Of a stretch of DNA of 64,000 bases, positions 57,108 through 64,000 are shown in pieces. The position numbers were made by a program, and so were the translations under genes. Position 1 is the stretch's first letter. The number at the start of each line of letters is the position of its first letter. Origin of the DNA: Verrucomicrobiales bacterium (GTDB lineage Bacteria; Verrucomicrobiota; Verrucomicrobiia; Verrucomicrobiales; DEV007); contig JARGOP010000005.1 of assembly GCA_029233965.1 (NCBI GenBank), positions 1 through 64,000 of the forward strand, in the 5' to 3' direction. The notes beneath the pieces were generated by a model. That model saw nothing but the letters and a program-made list of their open reading frames with translations. It was not told the DNA's origin and did not search any database.

Positions 57108-58391
57108 CTAGGAAAAGGTGCCCGTGCTCGATCCGAAAGCCTCGATCTCAACTCCCATACGCTGGGCGATGTCCACGTAGAGATTGCAGAGCGGAACCTT
57201 GTTGATCCCTGAATCAGCCACCTTCTTGAATTCACCATGGCGGTAGCCACCACCTGCGAGGATGATCGGAAGGTCGCTGTTCTTGTGCGAATGCGCATTT
57301 CCAATACCGCTTCCGAAGAGCACCGCCGTTGAATCGAGCAGAGTCTGGTCACCGTCCTCAATTTTGGAGAGTCGCGTGAGGAAGCGATTGAAATGCTCGA
57401 TCTGGTAAGTCTCGAGAGTGAGGAGGTGTGCGATCGCCTCCTCGTCATTCCCGTGGTGGGAAAGACCGTGGTAGGATTTATCGATCCCGAGATTCTGAGG
57501 AAGAAAACATCCGCCGATTTCAAGCGTGGCGACACGCGTCGAGTCCGTTTGCAGGGCAAGCGCCATCAGTTCATACAGCATCGGGAGATCCTCGACGGTG
57601 TTGACGTTAGAGGGCTTTTCAAAAGGCGCCTTCGGCTTGGGATGACTCGCCCAGCGCTCGCGTAGCTCAAGACGCTTTTCGACATCACGGATCGAAGTGA
57701 AATACTCGTCGAGCTTGTCCTTGTCCTCGCGATTGACGCGCTTCGAAAGCCGGTTCGCCTCTTCAAGGACCGAATCCAGAATCGATGCCTGAATGCGGTT
57801 TTCCTCGATCCGTTCGACTTTGCGTTGCGCGGAATCTTCGACAAAGAGCTTTTCAAAGAGTTCGGCCGGTCCCGTAATCGGCGGGACGCGCACTCCGGAC
57901 TTCGTCCAGGCAATCTGGCAACCGCCATGAATCCCCCCTTCGGAGCCCACGGTCAGCGACGGAAAGCGCGTTTCAACGCCGACCTCATCAGCAATATATT
58001 GATCGAGAGAGACATTGCCGTCAGGGCGGTTCTGCGCCTCGGAATTGAGCACCCCGGAAAGAAAGGAATGCACCGCAAAGTGTCCGCCCTTGATGCCATG
58101 GTCCAGGCCGCGGTAGACGGTCATCTTGTCGCGGTTCTCCCAAAGCGGTGCGAGGAGCGTCGTTTTCTCGTAACCCCTGCCTTCGGTCTCAGGGAAAAAG
58201 GACTTCTGCTGGTAGCCGAGGAGGTTCCCCACCGCGACGAAGCGCCTCGCTCCGACTCCGCCCCCCTTGACAGCCTGAACTGCACCGGATTTAGCAACTT
58301 CTTTCGCCATGAGAGATGGCAGCCCGGGCAGGGCCAGTGAAGCGCCCACTGTTTTCAGCAAAAAGCGACGCCGATCAATCTTGTTTCCCAT
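57108..58391 (-). CDS. DUF1552 domain protein
   Basis: A 427-residue exported protein with a twin-arginine-type leader (DRRRFLLKTVGASLALPGLP). VAVGNLLGYQQKSFFPETEG, HSFLSGVLN, VSLDQYIADEVG and FGSGIGNAHSHKNSDLPIIL are characteristic of DUF1552. These genes almost always sit next to a DUF1592 gene in PVC genomes, as here, and the Tat-type leader suggests folding with a cofactor before export. First gene of the leftward run to the helicase. Confidence 0.9.
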   Translation of the reverse strand: MGNKIDRRRFLLKTVGASLALPGLPSLMAKEVAKSGAVQAVKGGGVGARRFVAVGNLLGYQQKSFFPETEGRGYEKTTLLAPLWENRDKMTVYRGLDHGIKGGHFAVHSFLSGVLNSEAQNRPDGNVSLDQYIADEVGVETRFPSLTVGSEGGIHGGCQIAWTKSGVRVPPITGPAELFEKLFVEDSAQRKVERIEENRIQASILDSVLEEANRLSKRVNREDKDKLDEYFTSIRDVEKRLELRERWASHPKPKAPFEKPSNVNTVEDLPMLYELMALALQTDSTRVATLEIGGCFLPQNLGIDKSYHGLSHHGNDEEAIAHLLTLETYQIEHFNRFLTRLSKIEDGDQTLLDSTAVLFGSGIGNAHSHKNSDLPIILAGGGYRHGEFKKVADSGINKVPLCNLYVDIAQRMGVEIEAFGSSTGTFS

Positions 58392-58524
58392 CGTGCAAAA
58401 TCAACTGAAGTAGTGCCAATGCAAGCATTGTCGGGGGGCGCTTTAACGTGTCATCCAATGGGTCGTTTCACGATTTTTGAGGATATAATCTGCAACCAAC
58501 CGGCTCCTGCGCCGTTCTATTGCT

Positions 58525-59790
58525 ATGCGACCATTCCTTGCCCTTTTCAGTCTCTCGCTCTTCTCTTCGTCCGCGATTTTTGCCGACTGGGAACAATTCC
58601 GCGGTCCAAATGGACTCGGGGTCACTGACGTTTCCGTTCCCACCACCTGGAGCGCAGAGGAAAACATGAAGTGGATTGCCGAGCTTCCCGGGAATGGCAG
58701 TTCGTCGCCCATTGTCTCGGGCGATGCCGTCTTCGTGACAAGCTACACCGGCGAAGGAGACGGTATCATGCGCCACCTCCTCCGAATCGATCTTGCAAGC
58801 GGTGAAACGGTCTGGCAAAAGTCGGTCGCCGTTGGCTTCCCGGAGGACCCCGACAAGGGCTACATCGGCGAGCACGGTTGGGCCAGCAATACACCGGTAA
58901 CCGACGGCGGGGTGGTCTATTGTTTCTTTGGAAAAGCCGGAGTCCACGCTTTCGATTTCGACGGGAATGAACTGTGGAGCGCAGAGACCGGGCCGCAATC
59001 TTCCGGAAAACGCTGGGGGTCCGCCTCCAGCCCCATTCTCTACCGCGATCTTCTCATCGTTCCTGCCGGTGACGAGGCACGCGCGATCATTGCTTTCAAC
59101 AAGACTACCGGGGAGGAAGTCTGGCGCTTCGAGAGTGCCACGACCGAGGAGACCTACGGCACGCCGGTGATCGTGAACGTCAATGACTCGAGGACGGATC
59201 TCGTTTTCGCCGGGGCGACCCGCTGGAGCGGTTTGGATCCGGCGACCGGCGAGGAAATCTGGTTCGCGAACTACAACCTCCCCGGCAACATGTCGAACAC
59301 CACATTCGTTTCAGGTGACATCCTCACTGTCTCAGGAGGCTTTCCGAGAACGGCGCGCGTCGCCGTGAAGACCGGGGGGACCGGTGACATCACGGATCAA
59401 ATTCTCTACGACACGCAGAAGCCGACGACCTACATGACGATGCCGGTAGAGCACGAAGGGATTCTCTACTGGATCTCCGACAGCGGAATCGCCTTTGCCG
59501 CTGAACCGGGCAAGGCGGAAGAACTCTGGCAGGAACGCGTTCCCGATCTCGCCGGCGCCGGGGGTCGCGGAAAGCCGTTCTACGCTTCCCCGATTCTGGC
59601 GGGCGGAAAGATTTACGCAGTGAGTCGCGCCAACGGGACCTTTGTCATCGAGCCTTCGAAGAGCGGGCTCAAAGTCGTAGCGCAGAACAAGATCGAAGGA
59701 GACGACACGATCTTCAATGCTACCGCTGCGGTCTCCGATGGCAACCTGTTGATCCGCTCTCAAAACCGGCTCTACTGCATCGCGGAGTGA
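58525..59790 (+). CDS. PQQ-like beta-propeller protein
   Basis: A 421-residue exported protein with signal peptide PFLALFSLSLFSSSAIFA and mature start DWEQFRGPNGLGV. Repeated blade motifs are seen: DLASGETVWQKS, DFDGNELWSAETG, NKTTGEEVWRFES, DPATGEEIWFANY. It lacks the extra domains of true PQQ dehydrogenases, so it is likely a binding or scaffold protein. It is divergent from the DUF1552 gene and converges on the lactonase gene with only two bases between stops. Confidence 0.86.
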   Translation: MRPFLALFSLSLFSSSAIFADWEQFRGPNGLGVTDVSVPTTWSAEENMKWIAELPGNGSSSPIVSGDAVFVTSYTGEGDGIMRHLLRIDLASGETVWQKSVAVGFPEDPDKGYIGEHGWASNTPVTDGGVVYCFFGKAGVHAFDFDGNELWSAETGPQSSGKRWGSASSPILYRDLLIVPAGDEARAIIAFNKTTGEEVWRFESATTEETYGTPVIVNVNDSRTDLVFAGATRWSGLDPATGEEIWFANYNLPGNMSNTTFVSGDILTVSGGFPRTARVAVKTGGTGDITDQILYDTQKPTTYMTMPVEHEGILYWISDSGIAFAAEPGKAEELWQERVPDLAGAGGRGKPFYASPILAGGKIYAVSRANGTFVIEPSKSGLKVVAQNKIEGDDTIFNATAAVSDGNLLIRSQNRLYCIAE

Positions 59791-59792
59791 GC

Positions 59793-60914
59793 TCAATGTG
59801 GGGTGGTGAAGCGGACGCAGACCGGCTTCGCCACCTCGATCGACTGACCGGTGAAGTCCAGTTCTCCGGATTCCTGATTCACCGAGAAAACGGTCACCGT
59901 ATTCGAGTTCTGACCCGCCGCGAGGAGCCACTTCCCGGTGGGATCGAGCGCAAAATTTCGAGGTGTCTCTCCCCGGATCGGCTCGTTCTCGACCCTGGTG
60001 AGCTTTCCGTCCTCCTCGCCGATTCGGTAGACTGCAATAGAGTCATGTCCGCGGTTTGATCCGTAGAGGAATTTACCACCCGGATGAGCGACGACCTCGG
60101 CAGTGGAGCCCTGGGCCGCGGTCCCTACAGGCAGCGTGCTCACAGTCTGGATCGCAGAAAGCATCCCGTTCTCCGGATCGACGGAAAAGGCGGTCACGGT
60201 CAGCGTCATTTCATTGATGACATAGGCGTATCTACCGTCGGGGCGGAAGGTGAAGTGGCGCGGCCCGTCCCCGGGTTTCATCGCGACCTCGCCGGCCCCG
60301 GTCAGCGATCCGGTTTCGCTATCGACACGATAGATGAAAATTTTGTCCGCTCCCAGATCGGCGGCGTAAGCAAAACGACCGTCCGGCGAGAAGTTGATGG
60401 AATGAGCGTGAGGACCGGCCTGGCGCTTCGGATGGATGCTTGATCCCACGTGCTGAATCACCGAAACAGCCGGCTGAAAGATGAACGGATCGGCAATGAG
60501 ATAGCTTGCGACAGATCCGGCTCCATAGTTCGCGACCCCGAGAACTTCCGATTCTTCGCAGATCGAAAGATGGCAGGGCCCGCTCCCTCCGGATGGCTGT
60601 TTCCCGATGAGGTTCAATTTCTCATCGTCGATCAGAAACTTGAATACAGCACCACCCCCCTCAAAATCGGCCACTTCGGAAACGGCATAGAGATGCTTAC
60701 TGTCAGGATGAATCGCAAGGAAAGAAGGATTCACCACTTCGGCAACAAGTTCCGCTTCACTCAATATTCCCGTTTCTGAATCGAAGTCCGCCCGGTAAAT
60801 CCCCTCCGAATCCGATCCTTTTGTGTAAGTGCCGAAGTAAACATGATGCTTTCCCGCGAAGGCAGAGCTGAGACCGACGAGGAAAGCAAAGACGAAACAG
60901 AGGGATATGCGCAT
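59793..60914 (-). CDS. Lactonase-family seven-bladed propeller (6-phosphogluconolactonase-like)
   Basis: A 373-residue protein. The start at 60914 (MRISLCFVFAFLVGLSSAFA) gives a signal peptide, so this form is exported. HHVYFGTYTKGSDSEGIYR, LAIHPDSKHLYAVSE, HSINFSPDGRFAYAADLGAD and NFALDPTGKWLLAAGQNSN fit the cyclase-type lactonase family. An exported location means a sugar lactone, not phosphogluconolactone, is the likelier substrate. The oxidoreductase upstream may supply such lactones. Confidence 0.87.
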   Translation of the reverse strand: MRISLCFVFAFLVGLSSAFAGKHHVYFGTYTKGSDSEGIYRADFDSETGILSEAELVAEVVNPSFLAIHPDSKHLYAVSEVADFEGGGAVFKFLIDDEKLNLIGKQPSGGSGPCHLSICEESEVLGVANYGAGSVASYLIADPFIFQPAVSVIQHVGSSIHPKRQAGPHAHSINFSPDGRFAYAADLGADKIFIYRVDSETGSLTGAGEVAMKPGDGPRHFTFRPDGRYAYVINEMTLTVTAFSVDPENGMLSAIQTVSTLPVGTAAQGSTAEVVAHPGGKFLYGSNRGHDSIAVYRIGEEDGKLTRVENEPIRGETPRNFALDPTGKWLLAAGQNSNTVTVFSVNQESGELDFTGQSIEVAKPVCVRFTTPH

Positions 60915-60955
60915 GCCTGAGGGAACAGCCGAAACCACGACCGGACAAGAGACGC

Positions 60956-60986
60956 AAAAAAGGGGCGAAGGATCTGTCCCCGCCCC
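60956..60986 (-). terminator. Terminator after the Gfo/Idh gene
   Basis: On the minus strand GGGGCG pairs with CGCCCC (6 bp) across a 13-base loop and is followed by TTTTTT. It separates the oxidoreductase from the lactonase gene. Confidence 0.6.
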
Positions 60987-61012
60987 GTCTTTGAAATGGA
61001 TTTGAAAACGGA

Positions 61013-62089
61013 CTAAATCGCGACCGGCTTGCCGCTCGCAGCCGACTCGTAAACCGCATCGATGATCTGCATGAGAGCGAGCCCCTGCTCCGCGTTGTTG
61101 AGCGGAGCGGACTTGCCTTCGATTGCTTCGATAAAGTTGGCGGCTGAGTTGATTCGACCCATGTCCTCACACTCTTCAACCTCGATGACTTTGTCGACGG
61201 ACTTGCCGTCTTCCTGGACATACAACTCGCAGGTATCGATCGCAGTCTCGTCGTCACCGTCGGAGCCGAAAAGGCGCTCCACTTTTCCACCGGCGGTGAT
61301 GCCCTGGAAGACAACGGAGACTTCCTCTCGTTTCACCATCTCAGCCCAGGACATCTGAAAGCTCAGAGTCTGGCCGGTTTCGAAAGTCACAAAGCCGTGA
61401 GCCGCAGACTCCACATCCGTTACACCGCCTTCGCGGTCAGGGATTCCCCAGGGACCTTTGAAATCCTTGTTCGTGATATGGTCATCGAAAGTGTTGCCGA
61501 TGACGTATGACGGCTTGGGATTCCCCATGAAATACATGGCCAGATCAAGCATGTGCAACAGGTCGATGACCGGACCACCTCCGGAAAGCGCCTTCGTCGT
61601 GAACCATCCCCCGAAACCCGGAATCCCGGTGCGGCGACACCACTTCGCCTGGGCGGAGTTGATTTTCCCGACAATACCGGACTCAATGAACTTCATCATC
61701 TCGCGCGACTCAGGACGGGCACGATTGTTGAAGTTAAACATGAGGTGCTTCCCTGATTTGTCGCGCGCGACGATCATTTCTTCAACCTCGGCAGCACTGA
61801 TCGCCGGAGGCTTTTCGCAGAAAACATGCTTCCCGGCCTCAAGCGCCTGAATCGCAAGCGGGGCATGAAATTTATTCGGAACGATGATGGATACTGCGTC
61901 GATATCGCTCGCGAGCATCTCGGCAACATCCCCGTATGAGGTTGGGATGTCATTGGCCTCTGCCGAAGCCCTGGCGGCTTCAGCGTTCACATCCGCCATC
62001 GCGACGACTTCAGCGCCGGCCTGACGAAATCCTGCGATATGATAGTGGGCCATTCCGCCCGCTCCGATCACTCCTACTTTGATTGCCAT
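61013..62089 (-). CDS. Gfo/Idh/MocA family oxidoreductase
   Basis: A 358-residue NAD(P)-dependent oxidoreductase. It has KVGVIGAGGMAHYHIAGFRQ, the conserved HVFCEKPPAIS (EKP) and GGPVIDLLHMLDLAMYFMG with the catalytic His/Asp region. It is the second such gene in the window; the two proteins differ in length and motif detail. It lies downstream of the OmpH/Skp gene by 47 bases on the same strand, but a terminator follows it. The sugar substrate is unknown. Confidence 0.92.
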   Translation of the reverse strand: MAIKVGVIGAGGMAHYHIAGFRQAGAEVVAMADVNAEAARASAEANDIPTSYGDVAEMLASDIDAVSIIVPNKFHAPLAIQALEAGKHVFCEKPPAISAAEVEEMIVARDKSGKHLMFNFNNRARPESREMMKFIESGIVGKINSAQAKWCRRTGIPGFGGWFTTKALSGGGPVIDLLHMLDLAMYFMGNPKPSYVIGNTFDDHITNKDFKGPWGIPDREGGVTDVESAAHGFVTFETGQTLSFQMSWAEMVKREEVSVVFQGITAGGKVERLFGSDGDDETAIDTCELYVQEDGKSVDKVIEVEECEDMGRINSAANFIEAIEGKSAPLNNAEQGLALMQIIDAVYESAASGKPVAI

Positions 62090-62136
62090 AGATGAAAAAT
62101 TTGCTCTGAATTTGGAATGTGGCGGGAGTTCCGAAA

Positions 62137-62751
62137 TTACTCTTTCGCCTTTCCTTTGGCCTTTTCCCCGCCGCTTGGCTCGATGCCGCCGGTAGGAGTA
62201 GCCACCGGAGCGGCCGGTTCTGCAGGAGATTCCACTTTCATGCCGGCGTCCTCAGCCATCTTGGCAGTTGCCTCCGTGATGTCGACGGAGGATGCATAGG
62301 TGAAAACAGGAGGAGTCACTTTCATGAGGACAACGTCGAGTCCTTTTTCTTCAGCCGCCTTCAGCGCGATCGGCTCCAACTGGATCCTGAACTCGTTGAT
62401 GAGACGGACACGCTCCTGAGCGAGCGTCTGCTGCGCCTGGGCCTTGAGGCGGTTGAACTCGGCATTGAGTTGCTGATTCGTCGCGAGAATCTGGCGGCGC
62501 TGTTCCTCGGTCGGATTTGCCCCGGCAGACTGCTCCACGCCCGTCATTTGGTTTTGAAGCTGACTCTGCGTTCTCTGCAATTCCTGATTCAACTGGTTCT
62601 GCATGCCGATGAGATCAACACGGACCTTCTCCTCCACCCCTAACTGGCGGGCAACGGCGTCAATATCGAGAACCGCTACGCCCCCTTGTTGGGCGCCGGC
62701 AGAAAAGAGAAAGAGGGTGGTCGTGAGGGTTGCTAAGACAAACTTATTCAT
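62137..62751 (-). CDS. OmpH/Skp family periplasmic chaperone
   Basis: A 204-residue exported protein. The start at 62751 (MNKFVLATLTTTLFLFSAGA) gives a signal peptide and avoids 33 extra residues of the track ORF. VAVLDIDAVARQLGVEEKV, a long Gln-rich coiled coil (NQELQRTQSQLQNQM) and KAAEEKGLDVVL fit Skp, which keeps outer-membrane proteins soluble. A Pro/Ala/Gly-rich tail ending in KGKAKE is added. This suggests a two-membrane envelope. Confidence 0.85.
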   Translation of the reverse strand: MNKFVLATLTTTLFLFSAGAQQGGVAVLDIDAVARQLGVEEKVRVDLIGMQNQLNQELQRTQSQLQNQMTGVEQSAGANPTEEQRRQILATNQQLNAEFNRLKAQAQQTLAQERVRLINEFRIQLEPIALKAAEEKGLDVVLMKVTPPVFTYASSVDITEATAKMAEDAGMKVESPAEPAAPVATPTGGIEPSGGEKAKGKAKE

Positions 62752-62909
62752 AATCAAGATTCGCATATTTAGGAAGGCGCAGAGCCTAGACCAGACTCGG
62801 TCGGAAAGTCCAGATCTTTTCATGGCCTCTTCACAGAGGTTTCGGTGCATGAAACGGCCGCCTGAAACGTCTTGGGAAAAGATGCGCGTCTTCTCAACAC
62901 GATTCCGTT

Positions 62910-64000
62910 ATGAGTGAAACTTCGAGGAATCTCTCCGCTTCCTGCCTTGTTGCGAGTCCCTTTGATGAAAGCCTGATTCAACAGGCGGCCTCCGCCTGTT
63001 TGAAAGAGCTCGGCACCGATCCCGATCTCGTCATCGCTTTTGTCACCTCGGACTATGGGCCGCATCTCAAAGCGCTGATCCAAACCCTGCAGATCGACGG
63101 ACACGCCGCCACCATTGTGGGAGGATCGGCGAGCGGTCTCGCCGGTGTCGGAAGGGAGCAGGAGCAGATCAGCGGAATGACGCTTCTTTTCCTGAAGATG
63201 CCCTCCACCGCTGTCCATGTATCTTCGGAGATCGGCAAGCGCCGTGGCGCGGATGCAGCCGTCGTTCTCTGCAATCCGCTCAATGTTTCCTTCAACTCGA
63301 TCCTAAACGACTGGAATGAACAACTCCCTGCCGTTCCCCTCGTGGGCGGAAGCGTCACCGGAGGCCCGGATGAAAACGATCTCTTCATTTTCACCGCTGA
63401 AGGAAAGTGCAAGAAGGACAAGATCTTTGTGGGATTTGAAGGAGGAGTCCGGCTTGAACCCCTCGTTTCGCCGGGATGCCGTTCAATCGGGAAGCCATTC
63501 GTGATCACCGCCGCAAGAGGGAACGAAGTGCTCTCCCTCGGACAGCGCGAGCCCTTCACTATTCTCGAAGAAGCCTTTGAAAGTCTCGGTGAAGAAATGC
63601 AGATCGAAGCGGAAGGAAACATCTTTGCAGGACTCGCGATCGAGGAGGAAATCGACGAATTTAAGAGCGGTGATTTCCATATTCACCAAATCGTTAGCGC
63701 GACACTGAACGATGGTCGGCTCATGCTCGGCGCACCCGTTCGAGTGGGACAAACCATGCAGTTTCAGTTGCGCGACCCGCTCGCAGCCGAATCACTCCTC
63801 GAGTCTGAGTGCCGTCGCATCAAAGATAAATCAGGAACCCCCTTCGCTTCGCTTCTCTTCATGGGACAAGGACGCGGCAAACAACTCTTCGGGGCCGAGG
63901 ATCGGAATATTCGGGTCTTCGAGGACGTCTTTGGCCAAACCCCGCTCGCCGGGCTTTACTCCTACAGTGAAGTGGGGACGGTCGCCTCGAAGCACCTGCG
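62910..64000 (+). CDS. FIST-domain sensory protein, cut by the window end
   Basis: The frame opens at ATG 62910 and stays open to the last base; it is missing from the ORF track because it has no stop here. It reads MSETSRNLSASCLVASPFDE, then LVIAFVTSDYG with IVGGSASGLAGVG (FIST N part) and from about residue 200 a second domain with TLNDGRLMLGAPVRVGQTMQF and LLFMGQGRGKQLFG (FIST C). FIST proteins bind small ligands such as amino acids and act in signalling. It is divergent from the OmpH/Skp gene. Confidence 0.85.
   Translation, partial: MSETSRNLSASCLVASPFDESLIQQAASACLKELGTDPDLVIAFVTSDYGPHLKALIQTLQIDGHAATIVGGSASGLAGVGREQEQISGMTLLFLKMPSTAVHVSSEIGKRRGADAAVVLCNPLNVSFNSILNDWNEQLPAVPLVGGSVTGGPDENDLFIFTAEGKCKKDKIFVGFEGGVRLEPLVSPGCRSIGKPFVITAARGNEVLSLGQREPFTILEEAFESLGEEMQIEAEGNIFAGLAIEEEIDEFKSGDFHIHQIVSATLNDGRLMLGAPVRVGQTMQFQLRDPLAAESLLESECRRIKDKSGTPFASLLFMGQGRGKQLFGAEDRNIRVFEDVFGQTPLAGLYSYSEVGTVASKHL

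Noticed and set aside
58395-58420. Sigma-54-like TGGCAC before the DUF1552 gene
   Set aside because: The -12 element would read GT instead of GC and the site is only about 20 bases from the start codon.

Overview
The window is a dense, GC-rich bacterial chromosome segment. It suggests a member of the PVC group, most likely Verrucomicrobiota. This is inferred from gene content: DUF1552 and DUF1592/1588/1585 proteins, a very large PVC-type propeller protein with a C-terminal cupredoxin, DUF1080 and DUF6807 proteins, several formylglycine sulfatases and Gfo/Idh/MocA oxidoreductases. Housekeeping genes sit among these (glnS, gltX, gatC, gatA, der, lipA, mtnA, acs, rpsU, hrpB). I see no rRNA, tRNA, CRISPR array, insertion sequence or prophage.

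Layout. 0-4 kb: a leftward ferric-iron ABC transporter operon (binding protein, fused permease, ATPase). 4-14 kb: glnS, a DUF1080 hydrolase, a truncated haemoglobin, two overlapping unknown genes, a structured leader, der, an exported unknown protein, a metallo-hydrolase, then a fused siroheme-decarboxylase-like gene followed by gatC and gatA. 14-20 kb: an ankyrin/L,D-transpeptidase fusion and a prepilin peptidase-mtnA-lipA operon. 20-27 kb: a sulfatase, two tandem YRG-repeat (DUF4278-like) small genes behind a sigma-54-type promoter, a PanB homologue lacking its metal ligands, a GH92-type mannosidase and a GT4 glycosyltransferase behind a second sigma-54-type promoter. 27-33 kb: a toxin-antitoxin pair, a frameshifted haem-c gene and a 1066-residue SGNH/propeller/cupredoxin fusion. 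33-41 kb: acs, rpsU, a decayed LamG/DUF1592 gene, sulfatase, DUF6807, DUF58 and DUF4381. 41-48 kb: hrpB, an unusual AT-rich intergenic region, DUF4407 and gltX. 48-58 kb: six leftward genes (DUF1552, DUF1592, sulfatase, Gfo/Idh, NnrS, helicase-nuclease). 58-64 kb: a PQQ-like propeller, a lactonase, Gfo/Idh, an OmpH/Skp chaperone and a FIST-domain protein cut by the window end.

How the genes work together. The sulfatases, DUF1080, DUF6807, Gfo/Idh and lactonase genes suggest breakdown of sulfated or complex polysaccharides. The DUF1552/DUF1592 and haem/copper proteins look like an envelope redox set. Both GlnRS and GatCA are present, so GatCAB may serve mainly Asn-tRNA(Asn) formation here. The most unusual content is the sigma-54-associated 22-27 kb block, the crossing-stem RNA candidate before der, the AhbA/AhbB-like fusion next to gatCA, the ankyrin/transpeptidase fusion and the helicase-nuclease linked to NnrS. 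All calls come from reading the sequence and the supplied ORFs; no database search was run.
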